From assembly GCA_903813345.2 (NCBI GenBank), contig CAIIXF020000009.1:17507759-17571758 (forward strand): a DNA stretch of 64,000 nucleotides, in the 5' to 3' direction. The number at the start of each line of letters is the position of its first letter. Positions within the stretch are counted from its first letter, which is position 1. Made by a program: the position numbers and the translations under genes. The notes beneath the pieces were generated by a model that was given only the letters and a program-made list of their open reading frames with translations, was not told where the DNA came from and did not search any database. This DNA is from Owenia fusiformis. Lineage: Eukaryota > Annelida > Polychaeta > Sabellida > Oweniidae. Of this stretch, positions 24,029-34,910 are shown piece after piece.

Positions 24029-25133
24029 CAGGGTGGGCCAAAAAAAACCAATACCCAACTTCAAATCAGGATAAAAATACTTATGTTCAATATGATACAT
24101 TGACTTATATATCATTCTAAAGGTAATACATTTTCAAACAATTTGGTATATAACACTATGACATAAATGCAATAGCAAAAGTGTATTATACTTATTTGGG
24201 AGGCTGGGTCGCTATTTAAGGTCTCTAGATTTTAGGGAGAAAACAGTAAATCTGTGGAATAATGTAAACTTTTTATTCATAGCATATCATTTTGTTAGGT
24301 GAATACATGCATGTTTATTTGCATCAATGTGTGACTAAACTTATTGTTCATGAATTTCAGTGTTGTTTAATAACATTTTACAATGTATTTATTTAAACAA
24401 TTGCTTAATATGCCCCCCCCATGCGTCAACAATAAGCCTCAAGCGGTAGCGCCATCTATCAACAGATTTCTGTTGCAATACATTCAAGCAATTAGGATTC
24501 CGCGGTTCAGCTAATCACTACTTTTTATTGGATGCTTGTGATTGTACACCATTTCCTGTACCCATTACCATACATGGAGCTGGCTCCATGTATGGTAATC
24601 CACCACATTAGCATCAGGGCTTCTGGGTGGCCAAGCATCTGGATCAGTCAAATTGACAACTTGTTCGTGAAGGAATGCCAATGTCACCTTTGATCTATGG
24701 GACAAGGCACTGTCTTGTTGAAAAATACCCCCCCCCCACCACATATATGTTTCATGTCTTTTTAACATACCTCTTTTGAGTACTTATTGATAGTAAACAA
24801 TACTGAAAATCATCAACAATAAGTTAAGTCACAAATGATGCAAATATACAAGCTTGTATTCACCTAACAAAATGATATTCCATGAATAAAACTTTTACAT
24901 AATTCCACAGATTTACTGTTTTCTCCCTAAAATCTAGAGACCTTAAATAGCCACCCAGCCTCCCAAATAAGTATAATACACCTTAACTATTGATTTTATG
25001 TCATAGTGTTATATACCAAATTGTTTGAAAATGTATTACCTTTAAAATGATATATAAATCGATGTACCATATTGAACGTAACTATTTTTATCCTGATTTA
25101 AAGTTGGGTATTGGTTTTTTTTGGCCCACCCTG
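24029..25133 (-). mobile_element. Mariner-like element with about 280-bp terminal inverted repeats
   Basis: The ends CAGGGTGGGCCAAAAAA and TTTTTTGGCCCACCCTG lie in TA flanks. Inverted similarity goes on inward to about 24315 and 24850, so each arm is about 280 bp. The short centre carries a transposase scrap on the minus strand at 24565-24768. Long arms with a gutted centre suggest a deletion derivative moved in trans. Confidence 0.85.
24565..24768 (-). pseudogene. Mariner transposase fragment (catalytic core piece)
   Basis: A 67-codon minus-strand frame contains FQQDSALSHRSK and then WPPRSPDANVVDYHTWSQL, the second and third catalytic-acid regions of Tc1/mariner DDE/D transposases. Everything upstream (the first Asp and the DNA-binding domain) and the C-terminus is missing. 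The frame is confined to the middle of the inverted-repeat element. Non-functional remnant. Confidence 0.8.
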
Positions 25134-25289
25134 TAGAAGGTTAATCCGGTAGCCGACGGCGTTAGTTGCATTCGCGAATACAAGCTAAGATACCCTGCGG
25201 GCAGAGTCTAGTTAAACTACGAAGACGAAGCTCTGTTAAGAAGTGAAGTCAAACGAATACAAAGGGTAAAGCTAAGACTGATATCATAG

Positions 25290-26254
25290 TGTAACCGGAC
25301 GAAACGGGGAAGGGAAAGGGACTTTTTAAACAGAACCTAATATATCAAATACAACATGCAACACATATGCAACACGACAAGTGATGTAAAATATAACAAT
25401 ATGTACAAGGTTTATTTATTTAAAATCAACATGGAGAACAGTATGATCAAAATAGTAATATTGCACTGAGAGAAAGAACAATGGTATTTATGATGCTTTT
25501 AATTTAATCTATTACTCTAGATATGTAAATGTCTTTATAAAATGTCTTTCAAAATAATACCACAGAAATGTCTATTTAAAATGTCTATAAAAGATAATAA
25601 AAGCTATGCGAGACGATAAGAGGCAACCGGTTGTGGGACTGGCCCTTGAAGTCGTCGTGGACTTGATCACGATGATAGGGGACTTGCATAGAGTGTAGGC
25701 TGCTCTTGATGCGCTTGGCTGACTGTGTGGTCTCAACTCCCGTGATGACGCTATTCCTTCAGCGAATTCCAGCCGTTACGGCACCCCAATGGACTGCTGT
25801 AGATTCACAGCTTACGAATCCTTATCTTGGGTTGCTCATTGCTGCATATTGCTGTTGATGAAGTCTGTAAGCCGAAGTAACGCCAAGTCCAGAAACAGGA
25901 ATGTTGTTCACCTAGAAAATGTGCATAGCCCTACCTTGTAGTCGTGCCTCCCGATATCGTCTGCCGCCCTACAACGCTGGCGATCTAACATTCGATTCAA
26001 TCGTGAGTTGATACAAAATCAACCAATCAGATTATAGATAAATATTTCCAACTCGCGTTCGAATTGCGTTTTCCGTCGTGGTTTGCTTCTTCGAAGTTAC
26101 AAAACCGGTTTATTTCCAATTAGTCTATCACACAGGATTCATATGTAAAGTGTTGCTCCGTTTTTGTGTTTCAGTGAAATAGACATTAAAATATCATACT
26201 GCCGCAACTGCGAAAGCTTTATGCATTCATAATTTCGTTAAGCAGACCGTTACA
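25290..26254 (-). repeat. 3' LTR (left copy), 965 bp
   Basis: It starts TG and ends CA, with the same length as the right copy and no mismatch found by eye. On the coding strand it carries AATAAA at about 25411-25420. A TATAAA word about 115 bp upstream (near 25533) could serve as promoter core. Confidence 0.96.
25411..25420 (-). terminator. Poly(A) signals in the LTR (coding strand)
   Basis: TTTATTTATT on the plus strand gives two overlapping AATAAA on the minus strand, followed by GT-rich sequence. The matching site in the other LTR is at 36152-36161. Confidence 0.55.
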
Positions 26255-26268
26255 TAGCTCCCCCTCTT
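26255..26268 (-). other. Polypurine tract of the retrotransposon
   Basis: On the coding strand AAGAGGGGGAGCTA lies immediately before the 3' LTR. This is where plus-strand synthesis is primed in LTR elements. Confidence 0.75.
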
Positions 26269-27904
26269 ATAAAATGACGTCCTCGTCATTAACATTTAAT
26301 ATATTCCTCTATTCTGTTTAGTTAAATATGTGACTGGTACATTTCATTTTCATATTTTCAAAAGTTCCACAGTCGTCTTCAAAATAAAACTCAAATCCAC
26401 TTCATAGAAACTCCACATGGTCAGCAATTAAGGCATCGTCTTTAAAATGTAACTTATTAGATAACTCTCAGTTAGGTCTTTAGACATATACATCAAACAT
26501 CAAAAATATCAATCAATTATATCCATCTACAATGCAGATTTCAATCATTTTTAACAAAACTTCTAAGATATGATGCTTTCACCCCCTCCTTTCTTTAGTT
26601 AACGTCCTCGTTAAGACAAAATTATTTCTAGGGGATGACTATCTAGCCATAACAAATCACAAATCTCCTTCAATTTATATATTGTCAGTGCTATTTACAT
26701 TTTCCTCCATTGATCATACTTTATTCCTCTACAAGTTTTTCCTATTTACAGTTCAAAAATACATTCTTACTAACAAGTCATTTTATTTCTTGGATTGGAG
26801 TTTTATATTCTTCTCCAATAAAATATGTGCATGATCAAACAAAACAATAGACCAAACTATGCAAAACTATTTCAATTCTAAGCAAGTTGTATCACCTGGA
26901 TCACCATAACCATAATCAGCGAAACTTCGTTTAGCAGCTACCAAACATCGAGATCCAACTGTCTTTCCAAACTTTCAGACACAATTCCTAATATCGTATC
27001 ACACCTCCCCATAGCACAAATGTACGTGCACATCCACTAAGTAAATACAATACAGAATGCATGAGAAATTGATACTCAAAATGATCATGACGTCGACAAC
27101 ATAATCATATCTAAGCTATTTTCAGTTGACGAAATCGTCTAAAAATGGACAGCATATTTCTTACATGATTAACATTCATACTTCACATTTAATCTTCGCC
27201 AGTCGTTTCATGGGTTGCGAGCCCACTCACAGTCACACAAATCAGAAGTAAAATACATGTTGTAATTTCTTAAACGAATCCACCAAGCCTGAAGATTCAT
27301 TTTCTTAAACAACAGTTCCAACATTATATCCACTATTGTAACTACCAGCCAAATAATCACGTCATAGGTTCTGAATCACCACGCACCCCCTTTAAACATT
27401 TCCAAATTATCATAAACGGCATTGCAAAAGAGACTTCGGCATACATTATTTCAAGCTATACGATTCACTAAAAGGCAAGTAGGTACTTGCATGAATACAT
27501 ATACTAAGGCAAGAACTGTATTTGCTGACTCTTAAGCATTTACATGAAATACTTTCGAAAACGTTCAAAATTGGCTTATACAACTGATTGATGCGTTTCT
27601 CTTAATTTGACACATCACATATCATTTGAAATCATGTACGTCATTACACCAATCAATTTCTTGAATTTTTTTTTTATCAGCAACTCATACACGTATTTAC
27701 AATAGTGATTGAAGCACAAACTTTTGAGTCTTAATATATAATCTTCACTTCATATCTCACAGTCCACCTTTAACTGTAAATAAATCCTCTCGTCAAAATA
27801 TCATATTTATACAATTATTTACAACAATATATTTTAAACTTCCTCAATCTTCTATAAGTGTCGATACACGCGCGACAATCATTAGGCCAGGAAAGCTACC
27901 CTGA
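26269..27904 (-). other. Non-coding tail of the retrotransposon
   Basis: 1.6 kb between the chromodomain frame and the polypurine tract with no frame above about 60 codons. No envelope-like gene is present. Confidence 0.6.
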
Positions 27905-28150
27905 TTATTTTACATCTGGAATCACATGATTCCTAATGTATTCTTTGGCAGATTCATTCAAATGTGAGAATGGCTCAAATGTGTTATGTTGAGAATCCCA
28001 TCCTTTCCATTTGCACAAAAATTCATCTTTTCCATTCCTTTTTCTTTTCCCTAGGATTTTCTCAACTTCATAAAACTCTTCTGATTCCCGCTGATCATCT
28101 TCATTCCTATCTACATGTACTTCATCTGCACTCTCAATTTCTTCATCCAC
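27905..28150 (-). CDS. Chromodomain segment downstream of pol, separated by one stop codon
   Basis: An 81-codon frame that is the exact in-frame continuation of the polyprotein after a single TAA (28205-28207). An acidic linker (about residues 1-25) leads into a chromodomain: FYEVEKILGKRKR, then FLCKWKGWD, then NTFEP, with the aromatic Tyr and Trp residues expected in the fold. In chromoviruses this module is fused to the integrase C-terminus and can guide integration toward marked chromatin. Here it can be made only by read-through of the TAA or from the downstream Met. Whether it is expressed is unknown. Confidence 0.85.
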   Translation of the reverse strand: MDEEIESADEVHVDRNEDDQRESEEFYEVEKILGKRKRNGKDEFLCKWKGWDSQHNTFEPFSHLNESAKEYIRNHVIPDVK

Positions 28151-28204
28151 TGCATCATCGCTTGGGTCTGCAGGTTCTTTCTCTATATACGCTGCTTCTA
28201 TATT

Positions 28205-31200
28205 TTATCGTCTTTTCACCGTTTTGGTGGTCTGCTGTGGTTCTTTTTCACTTTCAACCTGGACAAACTCTTTCTTTTTGTACCATGTTGGTTTATCGTC
28301 TCCATTGTAAGGCTTCAACCTATCTATATGAACTACTGTTTCCTTACTCCTTGGTGATCTTCTGATTCTGAACGTAATGTCAGTTATCCTTTTCGTGATA
28401 ATGTAAGGACCTTGATAGGGTCTCTGTAATTTCGGGGAGATACCTGGTTTTCTTACTGGACAATGTAACCACACTGCATCTCCTTCATGCATTGTTGTGG
28501 GACTGGCTTTTAAGTCATAGTACTTTTTCTGCCTAGTGCTATTTTTGTTCAAATTTTCTCTTGCAAACGCATGTGCAATTTCCATCCTCTCTTTCATTTC
28601 TGTAACATACTCTGTTTCATCTGTGTTATTTTCTCCCGGTGGTGGCCCAAACACCATATCAACTGGTAGATTCAACTGCCTACCCAGCATCATTTCACAT
28701 GGCGTGAATTGTGATGTTTCATGTACTGATGTACGATATGCTAGCATTAGATAAGGCAGGTAGTTGTCCCAATCACGTTGATGCTTCTCAACAAACATGC
28801 TTAACATACTTTCCAGCGTACGATTGAAGCGTTCAACCATTCCATCTGAGCATGGTCTTAGTGGCGCGGTTCTTGTTTTATTGATACCAAAAGCTTTGCA
28901 CACTTCTTGAAACACTTTTGACTCATAATTTCTACCCTGGTCGCTATGCATGGCCATTGGACAACCCCATCGGCAAATGAATTCTTTGCTGACTACATCA
29001 GCTATGGTTTCTGTTTCTTGATTGGGAATTGCATAGGCCTCTGTCCATTTTGTAAAATAATCTGCCACTATCAAAATGTACTTGTTGCCCTTTTCTGACG
29101 TGGGTAGTGGACCAAGAATATCTGTTGCTATTCTCTCCATGGGCGCTCCAACTTGAAACAGCTTCATTTCTGCTCTCTTTTTCTTAAGATTTGGTTTTCT
29201 TGATGCACATTGATCACATCGGTTACACCAATTTCTGACATCACTGCGCAGACTATGCCAGAAAAATCTTTCTCGCACTTTTTCAACTGTCTTCATTATT
29301 CCCAAATGACCTCCTGTTGGCATGCTATGCAACTGAAATAAGATGTCTCTATGCAATTTCTTGGGAAGGACTAATTGCCAAGTGATCTTACGCCCATCAT
29401 AAGATTCCCATTTTCTATACAAGACACCACCTTTCACTTCCAATCTATCCCATTGTGTCATTAGATGTTTTGTGGCTGGACTTGTTTTGGTGATTTCATT
29501 CCAGTGGGGTTTCTTCTGTTTTTCAAATGCTTTCATGACAAAACCAATGTCCTTGTCAATAAGTTGCATATTACGAAGCTCTTCTGGACTCCATCCTTCC
29601 AGTGCTGTCTTTTCTTGTGGATCTGAAGAGTATTCGTGTATGGCATTTATGCGACCATCATTCATTCCACACTGTGGACATACCATTCTTGATAATCCAT
29701 CAGCATTGTTGTGTGACTTTCCCGCACGGTGTTGGATTTCCATGTCATATGAGCTCAGCATCTCTAACCATCTGGCTATTTGTCCATCAGGCTCTTTGAA
29801 CTTGAACAGCCATTTAAGAGCTTTGTGATCAGTCCTTATGATGAACTTTCTGCCATACAAATACGGTCTGAATTTCTTTACAAATACAACAACTGCTAAC
29901 AATTCTTTTCTTGTCACGCAATATCTGCGTTCAGATTTATTCAATGTTTGACTAGCGTATGTTACAGTTTTTTCTACCCCATCTTTTACAATTGATAGAA
30001 CACCACCTATCCCAAAGTCAGATGCATCTGTATCTAATACAAATTTACTATCAGCTTCTGGATAGGCCAATATGGGAGCTGATGATATTGCTGTCTTTAG
30101 AGTCTGGAAAGCTGTTTCACATTCTTTTGTCCAAACAAATTTCTGTGTCTTCTCACATAGTTGATTCAGGGGTCTTGCAATTGTTGAATAGTTCTTAATG
30201 AACTTCCTGTAATACCCCACAAATCCATTGAATGCCCGTACTTCTTTCTGGCAACGTGGAGTTTTCCAATTCACAATTCTTTCAACCTTCACTGGGTCAG
30301 TTTCAATGCCATCCGTGGATACTTTATGTCCTAGGAAGATCAGATCTTTCTGGAATAATGAACATTTCTTAGGCTTCAATTTCATTCCAGATTTCCGAAT
30401 TCTCTCAAATACTTCCTGTAAGTTATTCAAGGTGTTCTCGAAGGTTGTACCCCATGTAAGTACGTCGTCGATATAGAGAAGAGATGTTTTCCACTGCAAT
30501 CCACGGAGCACTGTTTCCATTAATCTTTGGAACGTGCTTGGGGCATTTGTTAGTCCGAATGGTAGGACATTAAATGAGAATAACCCATCTTTTACAACAA
30601 AACTAGTTTTGTCTTTATCAGACTCGTGCATCTTGACCTGCCAATATCCGCTTGCTAAATCCATTGAACAAAACCACTGTGCTCCAGCTAAGCTGTCAAG
30701 ACACGTGTCTAATCGAGGTATTGGATATGCATCTTTCCTCGTAACCTCGTTGAGTTTCCTATAGTCTATGCAAAAGCGTGTGGTTCCATCCTTTTTCTTT
30801 ACCAATACCACTGGTGATGACCAAGGACTATTTGATGGTTCTATAATCCCATTCTTTAACATCTTCTCCACTTCCTCTGTCACTACTTTCTGCTGTGCTA
30901 ATGCTTGTCTTCTTGGAGGTTGTCTTATTGGTGCATGGTTCCCCATATCTATAGTGTGCTCTACAATTGATGTTTTCCCTAAGTCATCTGATGATTTTGC
31001 GAATATGTCTTTGTATCTAATTAATAGATCTCCTATCAACTGTGATTGCTCAGTATTAAGATGCTTGCTGCTTCGTTCGTGCAAATCTTTTAGATATTCC
31101 GGAATTTTCTGTGATGGCATACTATCTGAAGAGGATACTGCATTTATCCTGTTTCCATACTGATCAAGAACATGGTCGATTTTGTCAATTAACTCTACCT

Positions 31201-33136
31201 CGGCTGCTCTTGTATTCTTGTATATCACAATAGGTTGATCTGTTGGATTCAATACTCTCAATGGTATCACCTGTTCCTTTTTATCTTTTAGGTCGACTAA
31301 TGACCTGCCAATCATTACATCATGCTTGTCATTAAATGTTTGTGATGGTTCAACAACACCTAACTGCCTCTTGCCTACATTGTATGGACCACTTATTCTA
31401 TTAATCCGACCTTTCACAATCAATTCACTCATTGGTGGTACTCTCACTGTGCTGTTAACAAGTACTTTTATCACTGGCTGTGAATCTCGTGTCCAACAAT
31501 CTACATAATTTTCTCCAATACGCATGCGTCCATTTCCCATGTCTAACATACATTTGTGCTGGACCATAAAATCCATTCCCAAAATGGCGTCAACACTTAT
31601 GTGTGCTATCCATATTTTGTGTTGAAAAACACCATCTCCAATACCAAGGCTAATATTGCTATATCCAACAAGTGGTAACTGGCTGCCATCTGCATTTTTG
31701 AATCCATTATAAGGCGGCACAATTATGTCTTTCTCCTTTCCAATTTCCATGAATTTTTCCAAAGAGATGATTGAGATGCATGATCCGCTGTCAATTATGA
31801 AACTAACTGTCCCCTTCTCTAGTTTTGCTTTTACAAATAGACCATCTTCAAGAATGCTGTTTATGATATCTCGGTCTTTGTATTTTTCCACTTGTTTCAT
31901 CATCTTCTTTATTTCTGGTGTAAACTCAGCACAAGTTTCTCGTAAGGCCTCCATACTTTTTAATTTGGTATTGTCATTGTAATGATTTCGATTTTTCCTA
32001 TCTTGTTCTGATGTTCTTTCTGAGCTTCTAAGATCACTAGTCTCATAGACACCTTTTCTGCCAACGCCAAATTTCTCAAAATTCCTTCGCCTTCTTCTTG
32101 CTTTATGATTGTATCTGTGCCTCGAAAATTCCCCATGTGGATATCTCATTTCTCTTGTTCGTTCATTCAAATCAGCTTTACAAAACTCTTTCACATGACG
32201 TTCGTTGTGACATCTCGTACAAAATAAAGTATCAGGGCAAACATTAGATTTGTGATTACCCTGGCAATTAAAACATGTGACATCGTGTAAAGTATTCAAA
32301 ATCTCGCTTTGATCAATACCACCATTAAATGATCTGATATCTGCCAATTCTCTATTTAAATCATCGATGGCTTCTTGCTGCTCTTTTACTAATTGTAGTA
32401 TTTTCTCTACGTAGGTTTGTTCCTTTTCTACAGTCAAAATCATATTTGGCTTTTCCATTTCATTTTCCTTGAAGGCGTTTGCTCCATCTAGAACATTGTA
32501 CGACTCCCATTCTAGGCCAGCTAATACAGCTTCATCTAGGGTTTTTGCTTTCGAGAGTCTGATATACGTTTTCATATCTGACTGTTTTGAAATTGCAACC
32601 ATGAAATGGTCAAAGGCAATCTCTTCTCTCAAAGAAAAATTAAATCCAGGATACGCTAAAGCTGTCTGCCTACGCAGATATTGCCCTAATTCAGTCAACG
32701 ATTCTGACGTTCCCCTTCTTTTATTTTTCAAATTACACTTGTTTATCTCCTTTTGCTCTGGCGAGAATCGTGTTTTGAGCCTCTGGGTCAATGTTTCATA
32801 ATCCGATCTGCTTTCTATCGGTATATCTATCAATAGTTCCCTTGCAGCACCTTTCAAATGGATTGCTAATATTTTAGCTTTCTGGACAGGGTTCCATTCA
32901 TTTATTTCTGCACATATCTCAAAATGTGACTCATAATCTAGCCATGAAATTTTACCATTATATGTATCAGGCTTAGCCTTGTATGTAGACTTCTGGTAGT
33001 TCTCCATTTCATTTGAAGAATCAAAATTTCTCATAGATGACGCTATTTGACCATTCTTCTCGTATTCCATTTGCCGGTATTCACAATTATAATGGCTTTG
33101 CTGCATATTTCTAGGCTCTAGTACAAAATAAAACAC
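28205..33136 (-). CDS. Gag-Pol polyprotein of the Ty3/gypsy element
   Basis: One uninterrupted frame of 1643 codons. The gag-like N-terminal third ends in two zinc knuckles at 288-319 (CX2CX3HX4C and CX2CX4HX4C). The aspartic protease has its active site DSGS at 449-452 and AILGMDF further on. Reverse transcriptase shows DLASGYWQV, LPFGLTNAP and the active-site YIDD at 888-891. RNase H has DTDAS starting at Asp1035. Integrase has an HHCC finger with one His at 1277, and the catalytic acids include Asp1339 and Glu1435, with HSDQG between. A GPY/F-like stretch (RPYQGPYII) precedes the end. The domains are what is needed for reverse transcription and integration in particles assembled by the gag part. 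gag and pol share one frame, so no frameshift is needed. No damaged motif was seen apart from the stop before the chromodomain. Confidence 0.97.
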   Translation of the reverse strand: MFYFVLEPRNMQQSHYNCEYRQMEYEKNGQIASSMRNFDSSNEMENYQKSTYKAKPDTYNGKISWLDYESHFEICAEINEWNPVQKAKILAIHLKGAARELLIDIPIESRSDYETLTQRLKTRFSPEQKEINKCNLKNKRRGTSESLTELGQYLRRQTALAYPGFNFSLREEIAFDHFMVAISKQSDMKTYIRLSKAKTLDEAVLAGLEWESYNVLDGANAFKENEMEKPNMILTVEKEQTYVEKILQLVKEQQEAIDDLNRELADIRSFNGGIDQSEILNTLHDVTCFNCQGNHKSNVCPDTLFCTRCHNERHVKEFCKADLNERTREMRYPHGEFSRHRYNHKARRRRRNFEKFGVGRKGVYETSDLRSSERTSEQDRKNRNHYNDNTKLKSMEALRETCAEFTPEIKKMMKQVEKYKDRDIINSILEDGLFVKAKLEKGTVSFIIDSGSCISIISLEKFMEIGKEKDIIVPPYNGFKNADGSQLPLVGYSNISLGIGDGVFQHKIWIAHISVDAILGMDFMVQHKCMLDMGNGRMRIGENYVDCWTRDSQPVIKVLVNSTVRVPPMSELIVKGRINRISGPYNVGKRQLGVVEPSQTFNDKHDVMIGRSLVDLKDKKEQVIPLRVLNPTDQPIVIYKNTRAAEVELIDKIDHVLDQYGNRINAVSSSDSMPSQKIPEYLKDLHERSSKHLNTEQSQLIGDLLIRYKDIFAKSSDDLGKTSIVEHTIDMGNHAPIRQPPRRQALAQQKVVTEEVEKMLKNGIIEPSNSPWSSPVVLVKKKDGTTRFCIDYRKLNEVTRKDAYPIPRLDTCLDSLAGAQWFCSMDLASGYWQVKMHESDKDKTSFVVKDGLFSFNVLPFGLTNAPSTFQRLMETVLRGLQWKTSLLYIDDVLTWGTTFENTLNNLQEVFERIRKSGMKLKPKKCSLFQKDLIFLGHKVSTDGIETDPVKVERIVNWKTPRCQKEVRAFNGFVGYYRKFIKNYSTIARPLNQLCEKTQKFVWTKECETAFQTLKTAISSAPILAYPEADSKFVLDTDASDFGIGGVLSIVKDGVEKTVTYASQTLNKSERRYCVTRKELLAVVVFVKKFRPYLYGRKFIIRTDHKALKWLFKFKEPDGQIARWLEMLSSYDMEIQHRAGKSHNNADGLSRMVCPQCGMNDGRINAIHEYSSDPQEKTALEGWSPEELRNMQLIDKDIGFVMKAFEKQKKPHWNEITKTSPATKHLMTQWDRLEVKGGVLYRKWESYDGRKITWQLVLPKKLHRDILFQLHSMPTGGHLGIMKTVEKVRERFFWHSLRSDVRNWCNRCDQCASRKPNLKKKRAEMKLFQVGAPMERIATDILGPLPTSEKGNKYILIVADYFTKWTEAYAIPNQETETIADVVSKEFICRWGCPMAMHSDQGRNYESKVFQEVCKAFGINKTRTAPLRPCSDGMVERFNRTLESMLSMFVEKHQRDWDNYLPYLMLAYRTSVHETSQFTPCEMMLGRQLNLPVDMVFGPPPGENNTDETEYVTEMKERMEIAHAFARENLNKNSTRQKKYYDLKASPTTMHEGDAVWLHCPVRKPGISPKLQRPYQGPYIITKRITDITFRIRRSPRSKETVVHIDRLKPYNGDDKPTWYKKKEFVQVESEKEPQQTTKTVKRR

Positions 33137-34059
33137 GTAAAATCGTCCAATTTACACACAAATCACAGCTTTTTCAACTGCGTGTATTTCACAAAATATA
33201 TGGCATTCGGGTAACTTCGTTACCATGTATACATAACATGCAAATTCAGTTATAGGCACACTTTAGGCACTTTATACACACTGTGTGCCGCTGCCCTCGG
33301 CACGGTATTGTCGTATAATATTTTCAACGATACAGTTATACAAAGGTTTTCACGATCACACAAAGGGTATCTTATGACAACATTTATTTTTCAAACAATC
33401 AGTTGGTCGAATATATTTGAGCCGCACACGGCCTTGATCAATCAACACAATGTGGGGGCAAGACACACTTTATCTTGTTACGCTACCATTAAAATTGTAT
33501 GTATTCTTTGCTGAATTACGTTCTTTGACGTTTCTAAGTTATACAGGAGAAATATATATTTGTTTATGGTCATCAATGGTTTAGCACCAACACATTAAAA
33601 AGATCAATGCAGCATTTTCAAATGACATGAGTTGATGTATTCTGCCTTTCACCACAGGCATTTGATAAGCAGTTGAACTTTTAAGATAACAAAATACAAG
33701 TGCAGCTATTGAGGACATATAGTATGTATCAATGATGGGGCTTGCAATTCCACAGGAATTATTATTTCATCAGGTGGGGAATAGATCCTGATGTACAAGT
33801 ATGCATATTGTGCGTGTGTCTGATAGCAAAGAGCACAAGAATTTTGGGGTAGTCAAATACGTAAATGTTATCAGGATAATCAAAACAACAGGTACACATC
33901 AAAATACTTTATTCGGGGTTGTTAAACACAAGATTCTCAGGATAGACAACACAGTATTTCCACAGCAATATTTTTATTTACAGCAATTAAATTCCAATGA
34001 GTATATCTGCTTTTGCAGACGTCACTTGGTTGTAGAGTTCACTGTGTAGAATTCACATT

Positions 34060-34200
34060 GAAGAAGTTATTGCCCTTTGGCAATCTAACTGCTTTCCACA
34101 GTTTGAAAAAAACTGCCCTTTGGCAATGTATACTGCTAAGCACTGCTGTTTGAAGTAACTGCCCTTTGGCAATCTACACTGCTACGCAAAACTGTTTGAA
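34060..34200. repeat. Three spaced copies of a TGCCCTTTGGCAAT block
   Basis: Copies at about 34071, 34113 and 34161, 42-48 bp apart, partly with shared flanks (CTGCT, GTTTGAAGTAA). Each block holds the small inverted repeat GCCNNNNGGC. Confidence 0.7.
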
Positions 34201-34651
34201 GTAATCTGTATTTTGAGCTGTATTCAGCAACTGAACCTAAATACTATCAAACCACAGCAGCCTGAAACGTGTTGATTTTAAAACGAACAAACATTCTATA
34301 TGTCAATTTACTGCATACATCATTGGATTGTCAACTGTAGACTCTTGCTGTTGTAGAACTGCGTATAGTTGAACTGCTTCGGCTTCTAAAATTAAGTCAT
34401 TTTATACAATATTCACTTTCAAAATGTTATCGCATTGATACACTATTAGAAATTGCGCCGAGTCTGAACTATGTGCACTCAAAGCTTCAAGAAGTATAAG
34501 GTTTAGTTGACTAAGTTTCATTAACCAAGCTACATAGAAGTTTCTCAAGATATTTCAATACATTTTCAATCAGTTTTGTCTCAATATCAAATCATTTTCC
34601 AACATAGTTGCTTGAAGTTTCAACTGCAGGCTACACAGGCCTATACCATTC

Positions 34652-34910
34652 GAGGTCACCAAGGTTACTGCTTGAGACGCTGAAGGTCACTGCTCGAGAT
34701 ATCGAAGGTCACTGCTTGAGATATCGAAGGTCACTGCTTGAGATATCGAAGGTCACTGCTTGAGATATCGAAGGCCACTGCTTGAGATATCGAAGGTCAC
34801 TGCTTGAAGTTGTTGAGGTCACTGCTTGAAGTGCTCAAGGTCACTGATTGAAGTTATTGAGGTCACTGCTCGAAGTGCTCAAGGTCACTGCTTGAAGATC
34901 AATGCTTGAG
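34652..34910. repeat. 22-bp tandem array in the retrotransposon leader
   Basis: About 11 copies of a 22-bp unit of the form AAGGTCACTGCTTGAGATAT plus CG. The first copies are near identical and later ones diverge (TTGAAGTGCTC, TTGAAGTTGTTG). Nearly every unit holds AGGTCA, and two read TCAAGGTCA. Confidence 0.9.

Larger units (their letters stand above)
23897..25195. mobile_element. Foldback element split by a mariner-like insertion
   Basis: Outer arms, near 23897-23958 (ATTCGTGAATGCAACTAAC, CTACCGGTTAACCT) and 25135-25195 (AGGTTAATCCGGTAGCC, GTTAGTTGCATTCGCGAATA), are inverted copies. The mariner-like element 24029-25133 sits between them, so the foldback is the older host. Confidence 0.65.

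Noticed and set aside
27964-33000. Many plus-strand frames of 60-133 codons across the retrotransposon
   Set aside because: They are shadows of the minus-strand polyprotein and chromodomain frame.
34652-34910. CRISPR-like array
   Set aside because: Units are contiguous, with no unique spacers between them, and the sequence is eukaryotic; it is an ordinary tandem repeat.
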